Below, in pieces: positions 7,649-14,685 of a stretch of DNA of 64,000 nt; position 1 is the stretch's first letter; every line of letters begins with the position of its first letter. Below the pieces are notes generated by a model. That model worked only from the letters and a program-made list of their open reading frames with translations, was not told the DNA's origin and searched no databases. Source of the stretch: Nocardia speluncae NBRC 108251 (GTDB lineage Bacteria > Actinomycetota > Actinomycetes > Mycobacteriales > Mycobacteriaceae); assembly GCF_001613245.1 (NCBI RefSeq), contig NZ_BDBZ01000003.1, forward strand, positions 44,074-108,073, in the 5' to 3' direction. The position numbers and the translations under genes were made by a program.

Positions 7649-8002
7649 ATGAGAAGCGCAAATGATCGCGAGCCTGCCGAATCGGCCGATGAGTCCAGCA
7701 ATGCACCGGTTCTGGCGGCGATCGACCTGCTGGGTCAGCGATGGATGCTCCGGGTCGTGTGGGAGCTCGAACCCGGGCCGCTGGGGTTCCTGGAACTGCG
7801 CCGGCGGATGGGCAACTGTTCGTCGAGCATGTTGTCGAACCGGCTCCAGCAACTTCAGGCAGCCGGGCTGCTGGAGAAGCTCGGCCCGAAAGGTTCGTAC
7901 GAACTGACCATCGCCGGGATCCGCCTCGGGGAAGCCCTGCAACCGCTGTGGGATTGGTCGGAAATCTGGACCGATCGGCCTCACGATTTCCGCTGGCCCT
8001 GA
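7649..8002 (+). CDS. HxlR-family transcriptional regulator
   Basis: An HxlR-type winged-helix regulator of 117 residues. It opens with APVLAAIDLLGQRWMLRVVW, contains the recognition segment GFLELRRRMGNCSSSMLSNR, and has a typical wing and C-terminal helix ending in DWSEIW. One Cys (in GNCSS) is close to the recognition helix; some HxlR proteins sense aldehydes or quinones through a Cys. It is divergent from the SDR gene. Its last roughly 200 bp recur, damaged, at 14334-14530 in the same orientation, on the far side of the NACHT/WD40 island. Confidence 0.87.
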   Translation: MRSANDREPAESADESSNAPVLAAIDLLGQRWMLRVVWELEPGPLGFLELRRRMGNCSSSMLSNRLQQLQAAGLLEKLGPKGSYELTIAGIRLGEALQPLWDWSEIWTDRPHDFRWP

Positions 8003-8030
8003 ACCACCTCGGCACGGCCGGTTGTTGCGG

Positions 8031-8597
8031 TCAGAGACCTGGCCCGACCGCGTAAACGGTTGGGCCGCCGATCTCGATCCGGTAGATCGCAAGCATCGGC
8101 ATAGCCTGTTGAAAAGCCCAGCTCACGCCAGAGCATCCGAGCCCGATCAGCGCTCGTGCGATGAACGTGCCGTGGCTGCCCACGATGGCGGGTCGCCTCT
8201 GAAGACCGGCAACGATATCGGTCAGGGTGTGCACCGCCCGCTCGGTCGGTTCGCACAGACTTTCGGCACCCGGGCGCGCCCACTGCGGGTGGGCCCAGCT
8301 CTGCGCATAATGGCGCACATAATCGGGAGTTGGTTCGATTCCCGAATTCCACTCTCGTAGCCGCGGGTCGGTGTGGATCGGTAGGTTCCATTGCCGGGCA
8401 GCAGGTTCGAGGGTTTGGACCGCGCGCAGGTCAGGGCTCGATACGATCGCGCTGGGGTCGAGATCGGCGAGGAAATCAGCGAGCTGGTTCGCTTGGGCCC
8501 TGCCTGTCTCGGTCAGCGGCCGCTGATACTCGTTGGGTCCATTCAGCGTGGGCGGGACGGACCGAGCGCGCCGCACCAGGAAGATCGAGGACCTCAT
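8031..8597 (-). CDS. Histidine-phosphatase-fold protein with catalytic His replaced by Arg
   Basis: A 188-residue protein with the layout of the phosphoglycerate-mutase-like histidine phosphatases: an N-terminal strand, SSPDLRAVQTLEPAA (the conserved SxxxRAxxT region), an acidic loop (LREWNSGIEP) and the second catalytic His in VGSHGTF. The invariant RHG/RHA at the N-terminus reads VRRARS; the codon is CGC where CAC would give His. The phosphorylated nucleophile is therefore missing. Either this is a decaying gene or a binding protein that no longer hydrolyses phosphate. The ORF is otherwise intact. It sits at the left edge of the NACHT/WD40 island and its stop lies close to that of the HxlR gene. 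Confidence 0.75.
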   Translation of the reverse strand: MRSSIFLVRRARSVPPTLNGPNEYQRPLTETGRAQANQLADFLADLDPSAIVSSPDLRAVQTLEPAARQWNLPIHTDPRLREWNSGIEPTPDYVRHYAQSWAHPQWARPGAESLCEPTERAVHTLTDIVAGLQRRPAIVGSHGTFIARALIGLGCSGVSWAFQQAMPMLAIYRIEIGGPTVYAVGPGL

Positions 8598-8688
8598 AGG
8601 TGAAATGTTGCAGCATTCTGCGTGCGGCGTATAAGTCGAGCGCTCCGTCGAATCTCACCCTTGGCGCTCGTTGCAGGCCGCCGACACT

Positions 8689-8746
8689 GTCCAGCAACTG
8701 ATGCATTCTTGAACGCTTTTGCTGACCATCATCGCTGGTCGGTGAT
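8689..8746. repeat. Dispersed 58-bp repeat, copy B
   Basis: Partner of 5223-5280 in the same orientation; see that entry. The 3' end extends to GTGATAATT, which resembles the palindrome at 13881-13905 on the other side of the NACHT/WD40 genes. The stretch 8598-8956 has no convincing gene; a short minus-strand frame (8476-8706) overlaps the phosphatase start and shows no family. Confidence 0.65.
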
Positions 8747-8956
8747 AATTAGAGCGTGGGCATGTTCAGAAATGCACCTTTGATGAACAGGTGCGATCCT
8801 GGGCACCCGGGGCTCCGGCGGCCAGGGGCGCAGTAGACCAGGACGGGGCAGGCCCCGGGGGAACTTCGACGGCGGACAGCGCTTTCGGCGTCAGCGGACA
8901 GTCCCCACGACGAGTCCGGCCGACATCGGAATCTGTTTGGTGGCAGTCTGTTCCGT

Positions 8957-11068
8957 GTGGGTGATATGAGTGGCGGCATCTTCCGTCTGCTGGGGGCGCT
9001 GGCCAATCCGCTGATGGTGCTGTATCGGTGGTGGCGGCCGGTGACGGACAGGGCGTCGATCGCGATCCTGTCCGATGAGTTGAGTGCCGCAGTACAGCGG
9101 AGTGAGAAGCGTTTGCAACAAGAATTGCGGGCGATTGCTCACGAGTTCATGCCGGTCGAGTTCACCACTACGGCCCGGCGGTCCCGGGGTGCAGGGCCGG
9201 TCAAGGTAAAGCACATCGCTACCTTCCTCGAACAGCTGGGACATCCGGACCTCCACCGGCAACGTGTTGTCGTGCTCGGTGCCCCAGGAAGCGGAAAGAC
9301 GGTGGCCGCGACGTATTTGGTGCTGGGTTTGCTGAAAACTCGGCAGGAGCTCGATGACTCGCCCCGCGCGAACGAACCGGTCCCAGTGCGTATCAATGCC
9401 GCGGGATGGGATGGGCAGCAGGACTTCACTCGCTGGTTGATCGTCCGGCTCGGCTATGACTACCAGGTACGTCCCAACGTGGCCCGAGAGGTGGTGGAAC
9501 GCGGACTGATCCTGCCCGTGATCGACGGCCTCGACGAAATGGACACCGACAGTGCAGGAACCCGGGCTTGCGCGTTGCTGGACCGGCTCAACCGAGCCCC
9601 GTGGCGTGGCCGTCCGGTCATCGTGATGTGCCGCACCACCGAATTTACCGAACTCACCCGCCAGCGCGGCGACAACGGCCTCCACGGTGGCACTACCCTC
9701 ACCCTGCAACCACTGGCCGTTGGCACGGTCACCGAATATCTCAAGGCGCAGCGAGGCGAGACCAGTCCCAGCGGCCCCGGCCATCCTGGCTGGACACAGG
9801 TCATCACCCACATCACCGACCATCCCGATGGGACCTTGGCCACCTGTGTGCACAACCCGTGGATGCTCGGACTCACCGCCTCTACCCTGGGCCGCACACC
9901 CCATATCGCAGAACAACTGATCTCCTGCTCCACCGAAACCGCTGTCCGTGACCTGCTGTTCGCCGCTCAGATCCCCGCCGCTGTCGCCGCCACCGACGAG
10001 GGCGACGAAACATATCGCGACTACACCGCCGCCAACGTCGAGAAGTGGATGCGTTCACTGGCGGTCTGCCTGCAGCGACGCCGCGACGGCGGACGCAACG
10101 GCACCGCGATACGACTCGACGAGATATGGGAGATCGCCGGCACTCACCGCATCCGCATCCTTCACGCGCTCATACTCGCAGTCATCTTCGGTGCCGCGGT
10201 CGGAGTCGGGTCTGGGGTCGTGTTCGTGGCCATGGTCGGAGTCGGAGCTGGGGTCGTATTCGGGGCCATAGTCGGAGTCGCGGTCGGGCTCATCCGGTTT
10301 CCCCTGCCTCAACGGATGGTATGGAATGCGCCTGGGCCCTCCCGGTGGAGACGCGGGATCAAGGCCGGGGCATTGGCCGGGTCCCTAGTCGGGGTCGTGT
10401 TCGGGGCCGCAGCCATGGTCGTACTCGTCGTCGAGGATGTGATCGGGACCGCAATCGAGGTCGGGCTCAATGTCGGCGACGCTGTCGGGGAGGACAGGTT
10501 GCACTTAGTCGTGTTCGATGCTCTGATCCTGGCCGGAGTCGCGTTCGTGATCTTGATCGGGGTCGTGACCGGGGTCGTGGTCGGACTCCAGGTGGATCCG
10601 AACCAGGAACTAGCTCTTGTAACTGACGAGCGGCGGATCATTCACGACAACATCCAAGCCACGGCAGGTATGACCGTCGTTGTCTGGCTCGTTTCCGGGA
10701 TGGCGGGAGGTCTCGGGTTCGGGCTTCTGGGCGGTTTCGAGGACACCCGAATCAATGTCGCTATAGTAACTACTTACCTGCTCATACCCGGTAGTGCAGT
10801 CGGAGCCATGACCGGAGCTGTAGCCGGGCTCGCGGCCGAGCGGTTCGGCCTCGCGACACTCGTTTTCCGATTCACGAAGGTGATGCCCAGCCATCCCGCC
10901 GTATTTCTCGACTGGGCTCGCCGCAGCGGCCTGCTCCGCGTGAACGGCACCGCCTATCAGTTCCGCCACGACACCTACCAGCAATGGATCCAGCAACCAC
11001 GTTCCAGCGTTCCAGGCCAATCCCTGCTCACCGGCCATAACGAGCAAGTGGAGGAGCCGGTGTCGTAA
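8957..11068 (+). CDS. NACHT-domain NTPase with multi-pass membrane region (STAND-type)
   Basis: A 703-residue STAND NTPase. A hydrophobic N-terminal segment (about 6-24) precedes a linker. The NACHT domain has Walker A GAPGSGKT at 108-115, Walker B LPVIDGLDE at 187-194, and a sensor-like CRTTEF at 225-230. Helical winged regions follow (about 240-400). Residues about 400-445, 465-495, 520-545 and 570-630 form a Gly/Val/Ala-rich set of predicted membrane helices, including two 12-residue tandem repeats (VGVGSGVVFVAM, VGVGAGVVFGAI). The C-terminal end (DWARRSGLL, YQFRHDTYQQWI) is the usual actinobacterial NACHT tail. Relatives act as regulators or immune sensors; the role here is inferred. GTG 8957 or ATG 8966 could be the start. 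No LRR or repeat sensor is fused. Confidence 0.85.
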   Translation: MGDMSGGIFRLLGALANPLMVLYRWWRPVTDRASIAILSDELSAAVQRSEKRLQQELRAIAHEFMPVEFTTTARRSRGAGPVKVKHIATFLEQLGHPDLHRQRVVVLGAPGSGKTVAATYLVLGLLKTRQELDDSPRANEPVPVRINAAGWDGQQDFTRWLIVRLGYDYQVRPNVAREVVERGLILPVIDGLDEMDTDSAGTRACALLDRLNRAPWRGRPVIVMCRTTEFTELTRQRGDNGLHGGTTLTLQPLAVGTVTEYLKAQRGETSPSGPGHPGWTQVITHITDHPDGTLATCVHNPWMLGLTASTLGRTPHIAEQLISCSTETAVRDLLFAAQIPAAVAATDEGDETYRDYTAANVEKWMRSLAVCLQRRRDGGRNGTAIRLDEIWEIAGTHRIRILHALILAVIFGAAVGVGSGVVFVAMVGVGAGVVFGAIVGVAVGLIRFPLPQRMVWNAPGPSRWRRGIKAGALAGSLVGVVFGAAAMVVLVVEDVIGTAIEVGLNVGDAVGEDRLHLVVFDALILAGVAFVILIGVVTGVVVGLQVDPNQELALVTDERRIIHDNIQATAGMTVVVWLVSGMAGGLGFGLLGGFEDTRINVAIVTTYLLIPGSAVGAMTGAVAGLAAERFGLATLVFRFTKVMPSHPAVFLDWARRSGLLRVNGTAYQFRHDTYQQWIQQPRSSVPGQSLLTGHNEQVEEPVS

Positions 11069-11087
11069 AGCGATCGTTTTACGACAC
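11060..11087. terminator. Convergent hairpin spanning both stop codons
   Basis: Perfect 10-bp arms, GTGTCGTAAA and TTTACGACAC, flank an 8-base loop. The left arm contains the stop codon of the NACHT gene and the right arm, read on the other strand, the stop codon of the small minus-strand ORF. Both products therefore end in the same residues, Val-Ser. The hairpin probably ends transcription from both sides. Confidence 0.65.
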
Positions 11088-11366
11088 TGCCGTTACCGTG
11101 CCCAGCGGCGCCTCACCGGCCGCTACCCAGCGCCACTTTTCGCCGAGCTCATCCCAGTCGGCATCCATCTTTTTGTTGAGCTCTCCGTCGCCATCGGGCT
11201 TAAAATCGAACCTCTAGCGCTTCCCACGGTCGCTCATGGCGTTTATCTGCTTCCAAAGCGTGTTGGCGATATCGGCGTACAGATCCGGATCGAGCTCGGT
11301 GTTGAACGCGATAGCGAGATTCTTCGTCACTGCGGCAACGCCTTTCGTGGTTGAGAGCGAGGTCAC
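11079..11366 (-). pseudogene. Small ORF interrupted by an in-frame amber codon
   Basis: On the minus strand a GTG at 11366 opens a frame of 50 codons with protein-like content (TKNLAIAFNTELDPDLYADI, then ANTLWKQINAMSDRGKR), stopped by TAG at 11214-11216. The same frame continues for 44 residues with equally protein-like, acidic/aromatic sequence (DGELNKKMDADWDELGEKW) to a TAA in the shared hairpin. The start is uncertain: the frame has further coding-like residues upstream to about 11475 without an ATG. I do not recognise a family. It converges on the NACHT gene. One substitution may have killed it, or the amber is read through, or the 50-residue product is the real one. Confidence 0.45.
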
Positions 11367-11479
11367 GGGGATGATCCGCAGCTGTGCAGACTGCGGTGCA
11401 GGTCCGCAGCTAGCAGGCAGGGCATTGGAAACCTTGGTTACGGCAGGAGGGGGCCAACGCCCCCGATTCTCGCGGTAAA

Positions 11480-12060
11480 CCCGCTACCGCAGATAATTCG
11501 CGGAGTCGGCACCACCTGGCGGAAACGTTTGCCCAGGTCGGCACAAGTTCCATAGCGCCGGATCCTGTTTGTATGTGCACTCCAGTGCCGATACCCCCAG
11601 CTCGCCGAGGCTCGCCGGGACATCACAATATTAGCGCCGGATCCCGGCCGGGCTATACCACTACCCCCGGTTACGGCATCTGACGGCCAGTCCGGTGGCT
11701 GCCGCCGAGTTCTGCCCTGGCGCTTTCGGGATGACCGATCACCATGTGGAGTTCGACGGGTTCGACAACGAAAACACCATGACGGGCTGGAACTTGATCG
11801 TCACCGTCGACTCCGGCGCGAGGTTGGACGACGGGCTGCCGGGTTGTCCAGCGGAAGTTGCCGAGTGCATGCTACGGACGGTCGGAGCGTAGTCGCTGAG
11901 CTCACTGGACCAGATGGCCTCACCTTCTCCGTCGAGAGGCCCTCTCGCTTTCCCTGATGGTCCAGAGTTCCTGGGACCGAGCCGACGGCTGTGCCCGGCA
12001 ATCCAGCTGCCAGGCCGCCCAATCTCAGACTCAGCCGTGAACTGCCCGCTGACCGGGCGT
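11480..12060. other. Degenerate intergenic stretch with one weak ORF
   Basis: Mostly without coding signal. On the plus strand GTG 11695 to 11892 encodes 65 residues (containing GMTDHHVEFDGFDNENTMTG) that look mildly protein-like but have no ribosome binding site and no family I recognise. A GCCCAGGTCGGC near 11531 echoes the E/F repeats. Probably decayed sequence between the NACHT gene and the WD40 unit. Confidence 0.35.
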
Positions 12061-13269
12061 TTACGCGGACAGGTCGAATTCTTTCAATTGCAGCGTCTCG
12101 TCATAGCTTCCCGTGACTCGGATTTGCCGACCGTCGGGAGTAAAGGACACCGAGGCTGTCGTGTCGCCGGTGAGGCCTGTGGCAATCTGCTGAATTAGAC
12201 GGTGGGATGCAGGATCCCACACATCGACCGCTCCGGCACCCACTGCGGCTAGCCGAGTACCGTCTGGACCGAAGGCAATCGCCGACAACCGGATCTGCTC
12301 CGAGAGCAACGGTTCGCCGATTGGTCTTCTCGACCTCACATCCCAGAGCTGAATGGTGTCGTCAGCAGACAGGGTTGCCAGAGTTCGTCCGTTGGGGCTG
12401 TAGGACAGCGACCAAATCGCATCCGTGTGATCCACAAGATCATATGCTCTTTCGAGAGTGGCGACGTCCCAGACTCGGACGAGTCCGTCAACGGAGGCGG
12501 ATGCCACAGTCGTGCCATCTGGGCTGAAAGCCAGAGAGGTCAACTCGCTGGGATACGGAGCGTCGTCCAGCATTCTTATTGTTTGCGCATCCCATAGCTG
12601 CAATCCCTCAGCGGTGGAAATCGCGATTATCCTCCCATCAGGGCTCAGGGCCACCGCGCCCACAGAACGGGCACCGGTGCTGATGATGTAGCTTGCTTCG
12701 TGCCCGCCCATGTCCCAGAGCCGGGCCCTGCCCTCAGGGCCGATACCAACAACCAACCCGTGGCCAAACGCTGCGTGCGTCGTCTCCGCGGCGGGCCCCA
12801 GGGCGACCGCCTTCGGCATCTGGGCCTGGCTCGACAGCAGCAGGAGAATGGCAGCAACCGTAATTGCTGTGACGGCAGCGCCCCCCGCGGCGAGGACTCC
12901 TACCCCTCTGCCGAACGCGGATCCCATCGTCGACCAGATCTTCCCGGCAATGGCCCATACGCATTGCCGAGTAGTCCAACCGCCGTGTGAAGTCCTGGTG
13001 AAGTCTTGAGCTACTGCCTGCCCCGGCCTGAGCATGCGCAGCCGAGTCCGCCATGTCAGGGCCTGGTCCTCGGTGGTCACCAAGCCGCCGCCACTGCGGT
13101 ATTCATCGGCGGAATACAATCCAGGTGTGAACGCCGGGGTGGAGCCGGCCAATGCCGACAAATACCGGTGGGCCCCACCATCTTGAGGCTCCTTACCCGC
13201 AGCGATGAACGCAGGGGTGGTGCCGGACAGAGCCGAGAGATACCGGCGGAGACAGCGGTGGCGGCTCAT
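12061..13269 (-). CDS. Membrane-anchored WD40 beta-propeller protein with tandem N-terminal motif
   Basis: A protein of 402 residues. Residues 9-21 (RYLSALSGTTPAF) and 36-48 (RYLSALAGSTPAF, one residue offset) form a near-identical tandem motif spaced 27 residues apart. A linker leads to a single membrane helix at about 122-146. The rest is a beta-propeller of about six or seven WD40 blades, with blade-end motifs RLWD 183-186, QLWD 224-227, RVWD 265-268, QLWD 307-310 and DVWD 349-352. With no signal peptide and a central helix, the N-terminal motif and the propeller should face opposite sides of the membrane. The start overlaps the stop of the upstream membrane-protein gene (ATGA), so the two are translationally coupled. 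The function is unknown; propellers usually act as sensors or scaffolds. Confidence 0.8.
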   Translation of the reverse strand: MSRHRCLRRYLSALSGTTPAFIAAGKEPQDGGAHRYLSALAGSTPAFTPGLYSADEYRSGGGLVTTEDQALTWRTRLRMLRPGQAVAQDFTRTSHGGWTTRQCVWAIAGKIWSTMGSAFGRGVGVLAAGGAAVTAITVAAILLLLSSQAQMPKAVALGPAAETTHAAFGHGLVVGIGPEGRARLWDMGGHEASYIISTGARSVGAVALSPDGRIIAISTAEGLQLWDAQTIRMLDDAPYPSELTSLAFSPDGTTVASASVDGLVRVWDVATLERAYDLVDHTDAIWSLSYSPNGRTLATLSADDTIQLWDVRSRRPIGEPLLSEQIRLSAIAFGPDGTRLAAVGAGAVDVWDPASHRLIQQIATGLTGDTTASVSFTPDGRQIRVTGSYDETLQLKEFDLSA

Positions 13270-13733
13270 GATTCCGGCCCTTTGACCTGATCGGCGTCTC
13301 CGGGCAGCACCGACTGGACATAGGTGCTGAGCTTTTTCACCACTACCGGAGTTGCTGTACCGATTACGAATGCCACCAGCACGTTCCCCGCAATCACATC
13401 ACTGCCGACCACCGCTGCCGCCGTTGCCGCCCCCACTCCGAGCTGGGTCAGCACCGCCGCAGCGTATGGTCCGCCGCCAGGACCATACGGGCACGTCCAT
13501 GGCCATCCCTTGACTCTGGTGGTGGCCTCAACAAATATCAAGCCGCAGTTCACGGCTGCGCCGATGCAACCCCATACGGCATACAGCCACATAGTGTCAC
13601 TATAGGCCGCGGTCGGCGACCCTTCAGCGCCAAACAGGAAAAATACCAACATGTTTGACCGAACTGCCGAAAGTGCATCGTTGCCGCCCGCGGCAAAGGC
13701 CCTCATCGCGCCAAGTTCTCGCCGTCTCAACAC
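13266..13733 (-). CDS. Multi-pass membrane protein coupled to WD40 gene
   Basis: A protein of 155 residues with about three or four predicted membrane helices: around 27-35 (NMLVFFLFG), 48-68 (MWLYAVWGCIGAAVNCGLIF), 89-110 (AAVLTQLGVGAATAAAVV) and 114-132 (AGNVLVAFVIGTATPVVV). It ends in a charged tail. No family is recognised. GTG 13733 is the longest start; an ATG at 13706 would shorten it by nine residues, and neither has a strong ribosome binding site. Its stop overlaps the WD40 start by 4 bp, so a two-gene operon is near certain. Small membrane proteins next to STAND or WD40 genes are often pore-type effectors, but that is only inference here. Confidence 0.7.
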   Translation of the reverse strand: MLRRRELGAMRAFAAGGNDALSAVRSNMLVFFLFGAEGSPTAAYSDTMWLYAVWGCIGAAVNCGLIFVEATTRVKGWPWTCPYGPGGGPYAAAVLTQLGVGAATAAAVVGSDVIAGNVLVAFVIGTATPVVVKKLSTYVQSVLPGDADQVKGPES

Positions 13734-13880
13734 CTGGCTTGCCCAGCTCAGTACAACCCTGCCGCGCCGCCCGCTTAGCGTGACTTTCCTCCCGGCTGAG
13801 CCTCACGCCCTGAGACCGGCCTGGAGCAAGGGGGCGGGCGTGTTCACAAATAGGTGATTGTTTGACGAAATTGACCCCGA
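13734..13880. other. Upstream region of the membrane/WD40 operon
   Basis: No gene seen; it presumably holds the promoter of the two-gene unit. I could not pick out a -35/-10 pair. Confidence 0.35.
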
Positions 13881-13905
13881 TAATCATCGTTTCACAGCGA
13901 TAATT
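13881..13905. repeat. Imperfect palindrome, copy D
   Basis: The sequence at 13883-13904 runs ATCATCG-N7-GCGATAATT. It aligns in direct orientation with the end of repeat B at 8728-8750 (ATCATCG ... GTGATAATT), so similar palindromes flank the NACHT/WD40 segment. Confidence 0.45.
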
Positions 13906-13912
13906 GCCACAT

Positions 13913-14215
13913 TCACTGTTCAGGGATGCATGGCGATCTCAAAGAGTCAGTGCATGAGCATCCCATGGCCAGACCCCGCGAGATCTCCTCGCGCTCGGTG
14001 AGTGTCAAATGCCGATTTTGCAGAGCTCGGGGTGGTCTTCGGACTCCTCCGGTCTGCGCCAGGAACCGGCGCACGTGCTGCAGCGGAATCTCTAGCGACC
14101 GCGACATCGAACTGAGCGACTCACCTGCACACCACCGTCTCCACAACTCATCCTGACCAGCAGGTGACAACCCGTAATCCAGCACCGAACCCTCCACGCC
14201 GACATGATTATCCAC
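13913..14215 (-). pseudogene. IS30-family transposase, N-terminal fragment
   Basis: The minus-strand frame encodes LSPAGQDELWRRWCAGESLS, then a helix-turn-helix-like segment and LTLTEREEISRGLAMG, the conserved start of IS30-type transposases (the N-terminal DNA-binding region). Homology stops after GLAMG; the last 15 residues are unrelated and a stop follows. The DDE catalytic domain is absent. Its upstream side carries repeat F, which may be the element's left end. The element is dead. Confidence 0.75.
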
Positions 14216-14245
14216 GCGTTGATGCACTAACCGATTGAGCCCAAG

Positions 14246-14311
14246 ATCGTTTCTTGAACAGTCGGGCCGAAACGGACCCCGGCGGACGAACGCCCAGGTC
14301 AGCGAAAGCGG
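14246..14311. repeat. Dispersed repeat copy F (likely IS30 left end)
   Basis: Partner of 541-607. It lies just upstream of the IS30 transposase fragment and directly before the broken HxlR copy, which places a transposon boundary here. Confidence 0.6.
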
Positions 14312-14333
14312 GGCCCGTTCAAACAAACGTCTC

Positions 14334-14530
14334 GTGCGGCGGCGTATGGGCAAGTGTTCGTTCGAGCATGTTGTGGAGCCGGCTCCAGCAGCTCCAGGCA
14401 GCCGGTCTACCTGGAGAAGCACGGCTCGAAAGGCTCCTACGAACTGACCATCGCCGGAGTCCGTCTCGGGGAAGCCCTGCAACCGTCTGAGATCTGGATC
14501 GATCAGCCCGACGACTTCCGCTGGCCCTGA
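14334..14530 (+). pseudogene. Truncated, frameshifted HxlR regulator copy
   Basis: This stretch aligns with bases 7797-8002 of the intact HxlR gene, in the same orientation, down to the shared end CGCTGGCCCTGAACCA. It has single-base insertions (TGTTCGTTCGAGC for TGTTCGTCGAGC; another near 14412) and a 12-base deletion before the final helix. The 5' half is missing and replaced by repeat F. With the intact gene it forms direct repeats of about 200 bp on either side of the NACHT/WD40 island. Confidence 0.75.
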
Positions 14531-14685
14531 ACCAACGCGCGAGCTCATTCGCCAGGGCCGAAGCGCAGTAGTTCATGTGCCGATGCGTGACCGCTCGCGC
14601 CGCTGGTCATGAGGGCAAGGCCGGCGATCTTGTAGGGTTTCCGACCAACAGTCTGATGTGTGGCATGGGGGTTGCGTTGAAGCGC

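Noticed and set aside
8476..8706. Minus-strand ORF overlapping the start of the histidine phosphatase gene
   Set aside because: It overlaps the phosphatase by 122 bp in another frame, has no ribosome binding site and no family resemblance.
10045..10626. Arg/Gly-rich ORF inside the NACHT gene
   Set aside because: It is the second frame of the repetitive Gly-Val coding DNA and not an independent gene.
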